Below, piece by piece: positions 33,300-46,214 of a DNA stretch of 64,000 nucleotides. The notes beneath the pieces were generated by a model. The model saw nothing but the letters and a program-made list of their open reading frames with translations, made no database searches and was not told the origin of the DNA. Each line of letters begins with the position of its first letter. Within the stretch, counting starts at the first letter, position 1. This DNA comes from Acanthosepion lycidas (Eukaryota; Mollusca; Cephalopoda; Sepiida; Sepiidae): NCBI GenBank assembly GCA_963932145.1, contig OZ010581.1:80665641-80729640 (forward strand), given 5' to 3'. Both the position numbers and the translations under genes were made by a program.

Positions 33300-33950
33300 A
33301 TTGCTATACAAAGGGAAAAACAAAATAGATTGATAGGTGTATCCATGTAACAAACGGTACGTCTGTGTATGAGCTCGTGCTACGATCTTGCGCAAATGAC
33401 AACCTCAATTAATCAATATTTTACATGGGTGGTTAAAATTACACTCTGGTTTAATCTGGATAGGAAAATATAAGATGGGTGTTGATGATTTTCATCCTCA
33501 TGGGAGACAAACAAATGTTTTTTATATGAAAATAGTATTTTCGCATTAAAGTATATTTAAAAGAGCTAAAAAGATTTTTCATTTAACCTAGAAAATCTTT
33601 TCAAACAAAAAACATCGCAAGTTTTCAGTATTAAATGCAGTAAACGAAACATTTCATTCTAAAGAAATCAACGCGAAACTACTTAAACATTTCTGAAGTT
33701 TTTCATCTGTCCAAGACAAATATAACAGTTCCAAATATTTTTGAGGTTGTTAAGAATCCAGCTGAGCTACTCAACTCTCTTGAACGGCCTGGTGTTTCCC
33801 CACAACAGGCTTCAACTAAGATTTAGGATGTTCATCCCGCTTCCAAGAAAACTCGTTTATTCAAAGTTATGGAATGAAATTGGTCTAGCTATTAAGCAGA
33901 TCATCCCAGAGACATATATCATAACAGAATCTGAATGATTGGGAAACCGA
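33300..33950. other. No gene recognised
   Basis: AT-rich with no signature. Confidence 0.5.
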
Positions 33951-33959
33951 TTCAATTGC

Positions 33960-34870
33960 TTATGGCAAGGTGACAGGAAATATAAAGTTCAAATGGGATA
34001 TGTTAGGTGACATGGGTGTACCAAAAATACACCATTAAAAGCATTACTGCTCACAGTGAGCATTGCAGTGGTCAAATATACGTACATATCGATCGTTAAC
34101 AGAAGCATCTGACTAGAATTTTATGTGGGAAATGAAAATGGCATTGGCTCAAATCACATCAAAATTTAATGCATGAGGTACCAGCCACATATCTCGTAGG
34201 TTAGATAAGTGTCGTTCAGCCTAACTGCGATATGTTAACACGACGAAACCTCACTTGGGATTCTGGAGTTGTTAACTGGATCCTGGAGTCGCTAACTGGA
34301 TCCTGGATTACTGGTGATGTTGTTCAATTCGTTATATTTATAATCACTTCGGACCGAGAGGAGGATTGAGGTATGGTGCAGACACCGTGTGGCTATGGAT
34401 TGTGTTCATCAATAAGGCGCCATGAAGTCTAGTGATAGTTCCATAATGCCGTGGGATATGTTCACGTGTCATGTTCTGGGTCCGCTGGTCCACCTAAACA
34501 CGACATTGACCGGTGACACTTTTTTTTTAGCATTGCTTCGTAACCGTTAGCATTCATTCCATGTACCCCAACAAAGATTTTTTTAACAGGATAATCGGGC
34601 TCTAGTTATCCAGAATTGGTTTGATAACGATTCTAGTAATTAATGGTTTGGACACCACATCCTCCTGATATGTGCCCAATCGAGCATTAATCGGATAGAG
34701 TGGGGAGATCTATTCGCCCGCAAAAAACAATCCCACCCGAATATCTCAGGCGACTTTAGACAGCTACCGATATGGCATTGGTAAATATCTCTTCATTGAG
34801 ATCTTTCTTTCACTTGTCGAAACAATGGCACATCGGATTGTTGAACTTTGTCGGTCTATAGAATATTAAA
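33960..34870 (+). pseudogene. Tc1-like transposase remnant, 3' half best
   Basis: The clearest part is 34600-34760: VIQNWFDND, then in another frame PPDMCPIEH, followed by DRVGRSIRPQKTIPPEYLRR. PxSPDMxPIEH with a DxxGR block is the third catalytic motif (Glu) of DD34E transposases. Upstream 34140-34560 has weak similarity to the earlier catalytic region with stops and frame changes. It ends near a TTACTTTTGACACGTCAGTG segment at about 34880 that may be an old TIR. Non-functional. Confidence 0.7.
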
Positions 34871-34879
34871 TAACTATTC

Positions 34880-35940
34880 CGTTACTTTTGACACGTCAGT
34901 GTATTTGAAATTGTATTATCACTTTTACTTTCGACTGAAACTTTGCAGTCAAAAATGAAAATAAAACCTTCTTTAAATGTCATAAATATGGCAGCTGACA
35001 TGATACGTGAAAACAGTATAATAATTTGTGATGGTAATTCCAAACAAACTTATTACAGCTCTGTAAAAGTCAAAACAATTAAAAAGTTACAAACGTCTCA
35101 CAGAGAAGTTCATGAAAACTGAGAACGAAAGCCAGATGCATCAGTTGATATAACTAAATGTTAAATGGCTCTTCTGTAATTAGATACCGCTTTTAAAGTG
35201 GTATTGATAATTGTACGACACTTTTAAAATGTAAATTTCAAATGTAATTGTAATTTCAAATATAAATGTACACATTCTAGTATTGACTGAGTTCATGTTC
35301 GGTTGCGTGGCCTGGCTGGAGCCGACTTGTTTTCCACACAGCAAAGCTTTACCCACAGACGCAATGATGTAAGCCTATAATCATCTATATATGTTAAGAC
35401 AAGATTCATTCTTTAGGGCCAACAACAAGTTCAGACATTTCTTAATAAAACACGTCTTGCTACGCCCACAAAGTTGAATCCCCATCATACTTTCTCTACT
35501 CCATTCTTAAGAAAAAAGTGACACTCATAGCTTCTTCCCGAAAACCGCTCCTTTGTGGAACAGACTCCTACTTTCGTGAATACTGCACTTTTAACCCCTT
35601 CAACTTTAGGGTCATCGTTAGCTATCTACATATGCTCATAATCTTTACTTCCGACTTCATATTCGTACGTGAATATCATGAACATCAGTAATGCTTTATC
35701 TTAATTGGCTCTTGAGCCTTGAATTAGATGAATATTAGTTTGAAAAATATAACAGTATATGAAAGATTAGACAGGAATTGTGTTTTAAAATCTATCCTTA
35801 GAATTTAGTGCATAGAAAAATGCAATATTAATAACATCACTCGTTCCGAGCGTGGACTTAATATATTTTGATTGGAATAATTAAACTTACAAAGCTTTTC
35901 GTCGGCCTGCAATAACTGAATACATATTTGTATTATAAGC
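34880..35940. other. No gene recognised
   Basis: AT-rich with no signature. Confidence 0.5.
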
Positions 35941-35947
35941 ACGCAAT

Positions 35948-36300
35948 CTACCAAGGTTTCAAGTATAATATAATCCACAAAAACGCTTCATGCATGTAAT
36001 TAAAGTTGTTCCTCATCCCCATGCACGCGTTTTGATGCCCCACAAGTTCTGTACAGGATTGCAATCTTGAGAGTGTACAAGCCACTTCATAATTGTGTTG
36101 CTCTTGCGATGACCTTAGCATTATGAATGGCTTCATTGTCATGCAGAAATTAAAGAATAAAGTTTCAATATCGCCTGTGGGCCATTTGTACAGAGTACCG
36201 GTCTGCGTAACGCTAAACAGTTTCTTCATTTATCTGCGCGTATTCAGATTTATTTCCAAATCATATCAGATTTGATCCAAAATACCATTCCTTCTGAAAA
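35948..36300 (-). pseudogene. Second Tc1-like transposase remnant, C-terminal part
   Basis: On the minus strand HDNEAIHNAKVIARAT (second catalytic Asp region) is followed after a frameshift by IMKWLVHSQDCNPVQNLWGI and KTRAWG. In active Tc1 enzymes the last block is SPDLNPIENLWG. Here the catalytic Glu is Gln, and SPDL is SQDC. It is a different family from 33960-34870, judged by the NLWG versus PIEH context. Confidence 0.75.
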
Positions 36301-36309
36301 TTGAATCAA

Positions 36310-37050
36310 TACTCGTGCATTCCACTGAGTGCGTCTAAATCGAACCGCTATCCACAGAACACACTGCCGTGTTTTATTATTGTGCAGGAATGGGCTTTGT
36401 CAGGAAGGTCAGGTACAAGTTTGATGTGGGATTATTCAGATTGTTGCATGGAAAAGTACATGACCCCCACACCTGCATTAGGTTTTGCAAACGTGGTAAA
36501 GATTCGTGATACGTTCTGCTTGATAAAGAAAGAAAGGAACGTCTCTTAACGATCGTAGATGAGAATGTAATGTTTGGCTTCACCACCGCGGCCGCATCTC
36601 TCATATTAGTCGAAAGTAACGGAGAAAGTATTGCAATGGAATATACGAAAGTTTCAAGCGTTATCATGTATTTGTCGGCACGTTTAATTACTTTCACCAG
36701 TACATCTGCAATCATTGCATTTAGTCCCAGCCCGCGTTTTTCCTTACGGGATTACCCCACTTATCCAAAGGAACGTGTCCTAACGCTCGCTAAGTGATAT
36801 AGAAGAAGTAATACAAAATAAAAGCACGTAAATTCTTTTTTCTCTCTTTTCTGTCTTTACGTGGGATTATTTAGTCCCCAGTGCAGTATATGTCGCATTG
36901 CACACAACAGAGTAGACAAATACTGTAAGCTCTTAACTACCAAACCAAAAAGAAAATGTAACAACAATGTAAATTTGTCAAACATCTTCGAGAAGTCTTT
37001 ACACACACCCTAAGTACAAATAAGGACATCGGAATATATTACATCAAACG
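36310..37050. other. Unassigned; may continue the transposase remnant
   Basis: Open frames occur on both strands (for example 36377-36715 minus and 36570-36797 plus), but I cannot match their peptides to a transposase with confidence. Confidence 0.3.
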
Positions 37051-37059
37051 ATAGTATTT

Positions 37060-37510
37060 AGTGGATACTCGTATTTGAAATAGATGCCTAATATTATTTT
37101 TATTTTAAACAATGTGTATCATGTTTATCGGCCAGAGCATTCTAGACATCTTACAAAAAATGTGCTGTCCTGTAGTCATCAAACCGGAAGCCCTTTGTTA
37201 GAAACCAACGTTTGATCCGACGTGTGTTACCACTCAGTTCCAGAGAGCATCACAGCTCAGCAAGGTTCTATTTTCCGTTTTAAGGAAATAACATTTCCTC
37301 ATTCAGATATTTCTTCTCGAAAGACCATCTTTACTCAGTTTCATATCTGAAGCAAAGCATTTTCTAAATAATTTGCGAATTTATTTTTAATCCGACATTG
37401 ATATTACTACATGGGTTATTATATTGGGTACTCGTATTTGAAATAGACGCGATATTTTTTATTTCAAACAGTGTATTATATCTCAGTCTGCACATTCTAG
37501 AAATATTAAC
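37060..37510. repeat. Two copies of an unclassified dispersed repeat
   Basis: Segments at about 37060-37165 and 37420-37510 both contain TACTCGTATTTGAAATAGA and a CATTCTAGA block. They are related to 2800-3075. Confidence 0.55.
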
Positions 37511-37788
37511 AAACGTTTGAGATTATTAAAATTTCGGATTAGAAATAAATTCATTAATATTCATTAGATATATGAATATACACACTTCCTTTTTTTTCTC
37601 TTTTTATATCTTCTCCATTTAGTTTTTCAAGAGCGATTAAATGTTCTTATCTACCAACTGTTGAAGGGATAATATTTAGTGAAAGATGTAAATTAGAACG
37701 GAAGAATGTAAGCAAAATTGTTTTCGAGTTTACTAATGTCAAAATTACATTACAAACAATATTGTTACGTACAAAAGCATATTTCCCA

Positions 37789-37834
37789 GTTGATGAAGAA
37801 GTCTCGCAAAGAGGAAACTAGTCACATACTGTCT
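37789..37834 (+). ncRNA. Decayed hammerhead-like motif
   Basis: CAGTTGATGAAGAAG is followed by a short stem (CTC/GAG, loop GCAAA), GAAAC, TA, GTC. The GAAACTAGTC end is the same as in the PLE tail at 57557-57588. Stem II looks damaged by a small insertion and deletion. Confidence 0.4.
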
Positions 37835-37839
37835 GTACA

Positions 37840-39160
37840 GCATTCTGTGGATAAACAGCGAGAGAGATTTTGACCCTTTTCATATATTCTGCTCTTTTTT
37901 TTTCCTTTTTTTAAATGCTCTCTGACGGACGTAAGATGGCAGACACCACATTTTTTTTCACTCGAAATTTTTTTCTTAACATCAGTTTGGACTGAAAATC
38001 AAAATTATTCGATTCATTGAGTTACCTTCTTGTGATATTACGGAGGCTCCTAGAACATATCTCACTTTAGGACTTTCAAAGGTGACAATTTGAACATGTC
38101 AACCTGAATAGATGTTGTCGACGGTATTTCTTTTTTTTTTTTTTTTTCTTTTTTACAAAGTGTTACTTTTTTATTTTTTACAAAAAGAATATAATAATAC
38201 TTGGTTTGTTCCTTTTCTAAAATATTATTATTGCTTCACTATTCATACTACTGCTACTATCTGCGGTCATTCAATTTCGGCTATTTTCAAAATGTGAAAA
38301 TCAGCGTTTAAATGACAACTAATAATCTCTAAAATCACTTCAAATTGACATCAATAAAAATTACTAACAGCTTCTAACAAAAAACCTTGTGTGATATATC
38401 CAACAAACATTATTGTATTCGGAAAATATTCTATTTTATTTTGTTGACCTTAATGTCAAAGATGAACATCTTTTACGGGAGTACAGATTGAACTTTTCCA
38501 ACAGTAACTGATGTTTTATGTTATTAGAGATAGCAGCAGTTTGGTAAAATACCATCGGAAATGAAAGTACATGCGAAGCACTTTCATTGAGTTCGTTCAA
38601 GGAGAATGAACTGCATCCATTAAAATTTATCAACGCTTTCTGAACGTTTACGGGGAGTAAACAGCGTATTTGAATATAATCAGGCTCTGAGGAATGTATT
38701 TCAGACGTGGTAAAAACGTGAGCGACAAGATAATCCGAACGCAAAATTCAAGCACTTGTTTAATGCTGTCGAAAATGCTTACCCTGTGCAGAAAACCAGG
38801 TTTAAAATGTTTAATAACGGAACACCTGTTCTATTCAACCTTATAACCGCTATAGTTACTGTGGAATGAATAGGAGGCCTACTTTTCGGAGCGTCTTTCG
38901 TGTGAGTATATTGTGCAATGCCATTGGTTCCATGCTAGAAATAAAAACCGGAGCAAACCCATTCCGTCGTTTATAAAAGAAAACGTTTCATGGAATAACC
39001 CTGATGTGCTGTATACGGTATTGATGGAAGAACACAGCTGCACCTGCTACAGATTATTGTAACTACCGACCACATCGAAAGTCAGTGGCAGTGAACAAGG
39101 AGAAACCGACGACGTGAACGAGGCTATTTGGACTTAAGGCGTTATGTATTTGTGACAATT
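37840..39160. other. No gene recognised
   Basis: AT-rich with poly-T runs near 37892 and 38131. Nothing conserved. Confidence 0.5.
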
Positions 39161-39161
39161 G

Positions 39162-39165
<4 letters not shown>

Positions 39166-39208
<43 letters not shown>
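39166..39208. repeat. (TA)n microsatellite
   Basis: Sits at the outer edge of the left inverted PLE tail. Confidence 0.97.
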
Positions 39209-39212
<4 letters not shown>

Positions 39213-39530
39213 ACAAGTGTGCTTAAATAATTTAGACATACCATGGTTATTTTTGTTTTAATTCTTTGGAGTTCACGAATCAATTTCTTGATAGTCGTAG
39301 AAAAAAGAAATATACCAACATTTTCTTTCAAATAATTTTTATTTTACCAATTACTTTAAGTCTCACCTGAGACCTGTTCAGTGGGTTAAATTTCTTGTGT
39401 ATGCGCATACGTATTTCTGTAAATTTAAAACATTTTACTGTGCGTTTTACTGCTATTTTTGTTGTCTACATCAATTTAAAATTCACAAGATTGTTTCATT
39501 TAAGAGAGGCAACTTTTATATTTCTTAATT

Positions 39531-39534
<4 letters not shown>

Positions 39535-39592
<58 letters not shown>

Positions 39593-39593
39593 T
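39535..39593. repeat. (TA)n microsatellite inside the PLE fragment
   Basis: About 58 bp of TA between the left tail and the nuclease remnant. Confidence 0.95.
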
Positions 39594-39762
39594 ATGAGTT
39601 TTCTACTACACATATTTAAGTACTTTATTGATATACTTTAGATGACTTATTTACTTTGGGCTTTAATTCTGTTATATAAAGTGCTTCTAGAATTTTAAGT
39701 TTTTGCTTATTATTATTTGGGTGTTATATAGATGAATTTTCAACTAATTTTTATCTAAACTG

Positions 39763-40440
39763 TCAATGTGGGTATGAGAGTTCCTTTAAATGCCGTAAGA
39801 ATGAACTATGTTCATCCAAGTAAAATGTAAGCCTTTTCGACAACATCGTCGTTGTAAAACTAACATACGTATTAACATTTTTATCAGATATGCAATCACC
39901 TATTGGACATATAAATTGATATACAATGTTTGCCTTTTGTAGGATGCTAGTTGACAGTGTAGAATTGTTTTTGTCAACTAGACTGGATGTATTAAATTTA
40001 GTATAGTATACAACCAACCTCACTGTTTTACTTGAATCAGTGAGGGATACATTGTTTATGAGTCTTTTAGAATCTTTTTCCTCCTGCTTATAGTTAGAAT
40101 GCATTTGATTACCGTATAGTAATTTGATATGTTTAGAGTTATTTGATGATGTATTATATTCATTTTGATTTATGTTAATATTCCTAAAAGCTTGTCAATT
40201 TTTTCATCAACGACGTAATTAGCAAAGTCATTATTAATGAGGTTTTGTTTTATATATTTTTTTAAATTCAGTATAGAAATTCCTTTTTGTTCTTGTACGG
40301 TTTATTAAGCTTCGTATAATAGCTATTTTATAATCATTAGAACCATCATTTTTATAGTCATTAGCGTACGTGTTTATGTTTGTTAATTTTTTATATGGAT
40401 AGGTATTAATGTATTAATATTATTACTGTGTATCAATAGA
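39763..40440 (-). pseudogene. PLE C-terminal region with GIY-YIG nuclease remnant
   Basis: The upstream part (40440-40105, with a stop) has IDKLLGILT after FANYVVDEK, the conserved linker before the nuclease. The open frame 40104-39763 contains ANIVYQFICPIGDC, then NTYVSFTTTMLSKRLTFYLD and HLKELSYPH. IVYQF-C-P-GDC followed by YV-F-TTT-LS-RLT is the GIY-YIG nuclease of the mollusc-type PLEs, with YVG changed to YVS. The RT proper is missing. Confidence 0.8.
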
Positions 40441-40890
40441 GCAAGAACCGGGATTATTTGTCCTTCTTAAGTTCATACGTGAACTTAAGTTAACTCTCAA
40501 TATATATCAATACAGTTCTTAAATGTTTGTTGCAGCAGAGTTACATACACACACATACACAATAAAAAAATGGAAAAAGTCGTAAATTGAAAACTAATAC
40601 AGAACGATAAAAAATGCAGTAAAACGAACAGTAAAATGTTTTGAATTTACAGAAATACGTATACACATTCACAAACAATTTACCCCACTGAACATGGTCG
40701 TAGATGAGACTGAAAATACTTGTGAAAATAAAAATTATTTGAAAGAAAATATTGACCTTTTCCTTAATTAATTTTCTACGGCAACCATGAAATAAATTCG
40801 TTGACTCGAAATGATTAAAACAAAAAAAACAGACATATTATGCCAAATTTATTTAACCAAACGTTTTTGAATGAAAATATGCTGCCAAAA

Positions 40891-40891
40891 T

Positions 40892-40983
<92 letters not shown>
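40891..40983. repeat. (CA)n(TA)n microsatellite
   Basis: Outer edge of the right inverted tail: about 22 bp CA then about 70 bp TA. Confidence 0.97.
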
Positions 40984-40985
<2 letters not shown>

Positions 40986-40999
40986 TTATGTGTAAGTAA

Positions 41000-41534
41000 A
41001 TCAGCACTCAATGCAAAATAACAGAGCTATTAAATATATAATAAAAATCTACATACTACCCAAAGCTGACATTATGACACGGAGTTTCTTGCACCGCCCA
41101 ACCTACAAGTACTGGGATCTGATTACAGTATGCTTAATATTTCTGTGTGTCACGTTTTCGTGGAGTTATTTGGATATGTTTTTATTTTTGTAAAATAATT
41201 TATAGTACTATGAACTAAATTTGAATTTAAAATTAGCTTCAAACTTACACTTAGAATTGAAAATTAAAATTAAAAAAAAAATTATTTTCCTTAAAAAATG
41301 ACGTCTACGGACGCTGGTGATTAACAGCCTTTAAATTCAAGTGGTATTTAAAAAAAATAGTTAATGATAGAATTATTACAGAAAATAGTTGTGCAATGCT
41401 AAAATAATAATTAAAAAAAGTAAAATAATTAATAATAACGTTAATAAAATTAATATATTTCCAGAAAATTTTACAGTCGGCAAGGTGTATGAAACTCCGA
41501 GTCGTACTCACGGCGTGGTTTTATAGGTATATTA

Positions 41535-41623
<89 letters not shown>

Positions 41624-43225
41624 TTTATTCGAAAATTATAACATGAATAAGTTATAACATCACTACAAAAATAGCCATTTTGTTCCAACACTTCTGGTGT
41701 CTTATCAAGTGATGGCGATGAACGTAGAATAAAGGGTTTTAAAAGGGTCAAATCTATCAAACAACTCTCGCTTGGGGAAACGCTGTTTCATAAGCTGGAA
41801 TGATCAATCAAAATACAAGTATATGAGAATTCAATAACCTTGACAATGAACCTTGGTTATAATAATTAATGCTTTAATGTTACGGTTAGACTAAAATAGA
41901 AATCAAATTAAATAATTAATATTAAATTTTACTATGAAATTGAAAATTACAAATTACCAATTTTAAATTTGGTCTGTATTAAGTTGAAAAAGTTATAAAA
42001 TTATTTAAATAAAAAACTGAAGAAAAATATATGTTTTGTTATTTATTTTGTTTTTATTGAAAGGCTAAAAATTCAGATAGAATAAACGTTAAAATCTAAT
42101 GTTACTCTGAGCTTCGTTACAACTTAAATACTTTTAAAGTGATGATATGGGCAGGGTAGGGGGAAATCTTGCAATAAACAATACATACACAATCAGATTA
42201 TAATACACAAACACGTAGACATATTTAGATATTTATACACGCAAAAAGGCGAATAAAAAAGAAATAGGTGTCCACGGCCCTTAAAAATTTATTCATTAGA
42301 CACCAATCCTATACTTACCAAGTATATATATATATATATATATTATTTCCATTTATGTTTTATATAGCGAGGTAGATTATCATATTTAATCAGTAAAATG
42401 AAGTTTTTTTTAAACTAGATATGCTGCGTGCTGAAAAAGAATAGTATATTTTAGTGATTATTCGTCTATCGAACCACATTTGATGTGTCAGATTCTATTT
42501 ATGTCAAGTTATTTAGATCATAAAATTTGAGAGAAGCTTGCAAAGATGAATTTATGCCGAATTATTAAAAGGGTATGGAATATAAATCTAAAAATTTTCA
42601 CTAGAATAAAAGAAACCAAAATCGGTAGAAATCCAAAAAAGAAACTAAACTTGTGAAAATAATGGAAATATAAATTTTGGTGCGGACGTTTTAGTACAGC
42701 TAATTAAATAAATCCGTTTATTTCTTCCCAGCGAAAGCAGCGCGACATACTGACCTGGAAAGCGACCGTTTTCCACCATCTTTAGAATGAGCAGAATGAA
42801 CGTGTAACCACAGAGGCTTTATGGGACGTCTTAGTCGAAGACCATTATATTGTAACATCGCGCGAACTAAATAATAAAAATCAAATAATTGTATGTTCCT
42901 CCGTTAGTTACAAATTTTGGACGCGAATTAAGAGCTGTAGTAGGCTTATTTGACCCCAGGCTTTATTTTTTGGCCTTTTTTTTTTTTTTTTTTTTTGGTT
43001 TTTTTTTCTTAAACGCTAGTCTAGATTACGGTAAAGCTTGATATATATACTTCTATTTATTGCTTCAATTGAAAAAATTGCAACACAAGGCTAAATGGAC
43101 AGTGAGTTAAGACTGGTAGACGCTTTCTATCCTATTCTAATGAGATTCACGACCCATTCATTCATTACATTTTTTCATTCACTACATTTTTTCATTCACC
43201 ACCCAAACCCGTTCCTCATCATTCA
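41000..43225. other. No gene recognised; one large (TA)n
   Basis: AT-rich. A pure (TA)n of nearly 80 bp is at 41541-41619, a short one near 42321-42342, and a T run near 42977-42996. Confidence 0.6.
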
Positions 43226-43231
43226 ATACTA

Positions 43232-43329
43232 TTAGGTTGGTGCAAAAATAATGACGTAATAATGCCATATTTTGACGTATTTTTTAACGTCAAAAAACGA
43301 CATTATTACGTCATTATTTTTGCACCAAA

Positions 43330-43333
<4 letters not shown>
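43232..43333. mobile_element. Mariner-type MITE, 102 bp (copy 4)
   Basis: Flanked by TA (43230-43231, 43334-43335). The palindrome has TGACGTAA at 43252 and TTACGTCA at 43306. It is followed at once by a (TA)n(TG)n tract to about 43412. Confidence 0.92.
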
Positions 43334-43402
<69 letters not shown>

Positions 43403-43412
43403 TTGTGTGTGT
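43334..43412. repeat. (TA)n(TG)n microsatellite
   Basis: Grows directly out of the TA target duplication of the MITE. Confidence 0.95.
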
Positions 43413-43419
43413 GCATACT

Positions 43420-45215
43420 AGCAGCCAAAAAAGAAATTAAAAAAGAAAACGAAAGGAGGAAGAAAAGGTGATAGTGTCTTTGTGCGTTTAACATTTGCTT
43501 CAATTAAATGGTATAGCAATATGAAATATGCTAGGCGGAAATGACCAGTTTCAGCAATATAAACTAGGAAAAACTACCGTGTAATCTCCATGGATCTAGC
43601 TATAGTTGATTAAAATAAATTGATGCCATTTGATAACTCATTTGAAAAATGCATTAAAACCGCATTTTTGCACTTGGGATAGTTTATATAAAATGACCAG
43701 TTACAAATCGCTTGGTAAAGTGTTAAAAATTATATGAGCGGCGAAAAGATAAACTGCATGTGTACTTGAAGATTACATCAATGTGAAAAAAATTGAACCT
43801 TTTCGCTGATTTACGCTGCTATTATTACTAGTACTACTACTAAATAATGATAGTAATATCATAAAAAAGAAAAGGCTTTCATTCCAAAATAAACATTTTC
43901 ACAGATAAGATGGAAATTTATATCTACTAAAAGCTAACATTATTATAGACTTGGTGTTTCTTCTATTGATAGACATTTGTCATATAAATATTTACTTAAA
44001 ACATGAGCCAAGTTTTAAAATCACCTCGTCAAATCTACTATCATGTGGATCTTATTCATAGTGCCCAATTCCTTCAGAAACTATCGGTTCTGTACAACCG
44101 TTTTCCCATATCAGTGAATAGTTTCCTTCAGCAGATCTTATTGACTGACGATACAGATTCACAAAAACTTTACGAAATAACGAAAACCTCATCATTTTAA
44201 TGCTTCCAACATCAGTAACTATAAAATTGACAGTGCGACACAAAAGAAAATGACATAATTAAAATGCTGTTTTTTTTTAATTTTTTTTTCTTTAATTACC
44301 TAAAATAAAAGGTTAGGAAGGAAAATCCCATCAAGACGAGAAAGGGAATAACAATCGGTTCGAGAATCCTATTTTCCTGAAAAAGATTTAAGAGAAAATT
44401 TTTATAAATTTCAACATCCGTGTAATGCTATATCTTTGGTAAATGAACGTTGAATGTTTATAAGAAAAATATTAATCTCATTATTAGCGTGGGTTGTAAT
44501 GAATGCTTATCAGTGTGAACTTCACTCCACTTGTTTCGCTTGAAAGTATATGTTTGATGACAAAATAAAATCTGCACATTTGTATAATATAAACGAAAAA
44601 ATATTCCTTTACAATATTTAACATGAGTATCTTACTACGTGGTTTACTGCGAAAATGATTTTATGAAATTAAAAATATGATAAACATTTTAGTATAAAAT
44701 AGGTTTGGTAATTACTGAGTCAATAATATAAAATAATTAAACTGAATATATCTAATTTAAATTAAACCATTAGTTTGATCACTCAGATGGTTTAAATGGT
44801 TCTATTTTTTAATCGTTTATTTATGACAAAAATTAAATAAAAAATGGAATATTTTGATTGCTTTTAAATATTTATATTTCATGTTTTCAAATGAACTGTA
44901 GCGTGGTACGTATTTCTGTTTTTAAATTGGAAGTCTGTGATTACCCTTTGCTTGTGGTGCATAAATATATCTATAAATATATCTAATATATTCAATAGAT
45001 TGTCTGGTTCCTTTAACCAAAACGAGCAGTATTTTGAGAAACTCTGGAGTCGGTCAAATGAGCTAAGACCTTTGAACATTTTATCGATTAATTGGATAGG
45101 ATTCATGATATAATGGCTTCCGGTTATTTGAACTGTAATAAAAGTCCTTCATTAGCTCACACAATAACTTGCAAAACTATTTTTGACAGAAATGAAGACC
45201 TCCAAACAGAATTAC
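43420..45215. other. No gene recognised
   Basis: AT-rich with no signature. Confidence 0.5.
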
Positions 45216-45220
45216 ATTGA

Positions 45221-45496
45221 AAAGTAGATGAACAAAAATGGAAGAAGATAGATATTAAAATCGCGCAACTAGCTCCCAAATATAGATTTGACGCACCAAA
45301 TCGATCAAGACTGGCGTCACTTAAAATTGACAGTGAAACCCTGACGCTCATTTGGGCAGAAGTGGTAGGATTCGATATCACAGTACCAGTTAGATTAATC
45401 TTCATTCGGCTACACAGTGACGGCATTAACATTGATCAAGAGTTGCGGAAACTATTAGGGTCGAGGGGCCACCACATGTATGGTAGCCGGTGCTGA
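45221..45496 (+). other. Coding-like open frame, 91 codons, no ATG
   Basis: Between a TGA at 45218 and a TGA at 45494 the plus strand is open. It reads with balanced composition (KIAQLAPKYRFDAPNRSRL, later AEVVGFDITVPVRLIFIRL, then HSDGINIDQELRKLLGSRG). It looks more protein-like than neighbouring frames. It might be a transposon gene fragment or exon. I do not recognise it, and the opposite strand is also open for 91 codons (45157-45432). Confidence 0.25.
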
Positions 45497-45499
45497 AGT

Positions 45500-46120
45500 G
45501 GGTATGTGGAAGGGGAAAAAAGAAAAGAATAAAAACGAGGAAATAATTTAGATGTGGACTTTGCAAAATGAATGACGCTTTGGGAATAGCTTTGGCATTG
45601 TAAAAACATTGAGGCAAAAATTAATCATTATAAATGAAGGAAATATTATAAAAACCTTACAAAGGCAGGGAAAATAAAAATGACTTTTGAGCAAACAAAC
45701 GAACAATCAGGGTCGACCTTAAAACACCCATAATAATTAAAGGCAAACTGTTTCATAATGACTCATAAAGAAACGAAGGAAGCTGATGAAAATGCTAAGA
45801 GCACAAAAATATTAACATTAAGAATTTAATAAACAATCGACAAGTAAAATATCGACATGCAAAAATAATAGAATATAAAAAGTACGATAAAGTTAACAAA
45901 TGCTTGAAAAAAATGTGGGTTGGAGTTGCGTAAAGGTGATTGTAATGAATTTACATGCAACTTTGCTCGGATGAAAGATCGACATTTTTTTTTATATTTT
46001 AATGTTATGTTCATGCATTACATTAGTGGGTGAATTACAAACTGGTGTTAGGAGATTAATTATTAATCAATCTTATTATTATTAACAATAATAGTAATAC
46101 GATAAATAACAAAACTAAAA
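45500..46120. other. No gene recognised
   Basis: AT-rich with no signature. Confidence 0.5.
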
Positions 46121-46128
46121 TGTTATTA

Positions 46129-46208
46129 TTAGGTTAGTGCAAAAATAGTGTTGGTTTTTGACGTTTTTTTTAACGTCAAAAACCGACATTATTTTTGCAC
46201 CAAGTTAA
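46129..46208. mobile_element. Mariner-type MITE, 80 bp (copy 5)
   Basis: TA at 46127-46128 and 46209-46210. The termini have single changes (TTAGGTTAGTGC, GCACCAAGTTAA). The centre is GGTTTTTGACG with its inverted copy. It lacks the outer TGACGTAA motif. Confidence 0.9.
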
Positions 46209-46214
46209 TAGTTT

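Larger units (their letters stand above)
39219..40865 (-). mobile_element. PLE fragment between inverted tails
   Basis: The left arm (about 39219-39489) and right arm (about 40563-40865) are inverted copies: for example GTTCAGTGGGTTAAATTTCT and, on the other strand, GTTCAGTGGGGTAAATTG; and a shared CATTTTACTGTKCGTTTTACTG block. The coding remnant lies between them on the minus strand. Both tails point outward towards (TA)n. The arms contain CTGAACA, a hairpin and GAAAATAC, a degraded hammerhead-like order. Confidence 0.75.
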
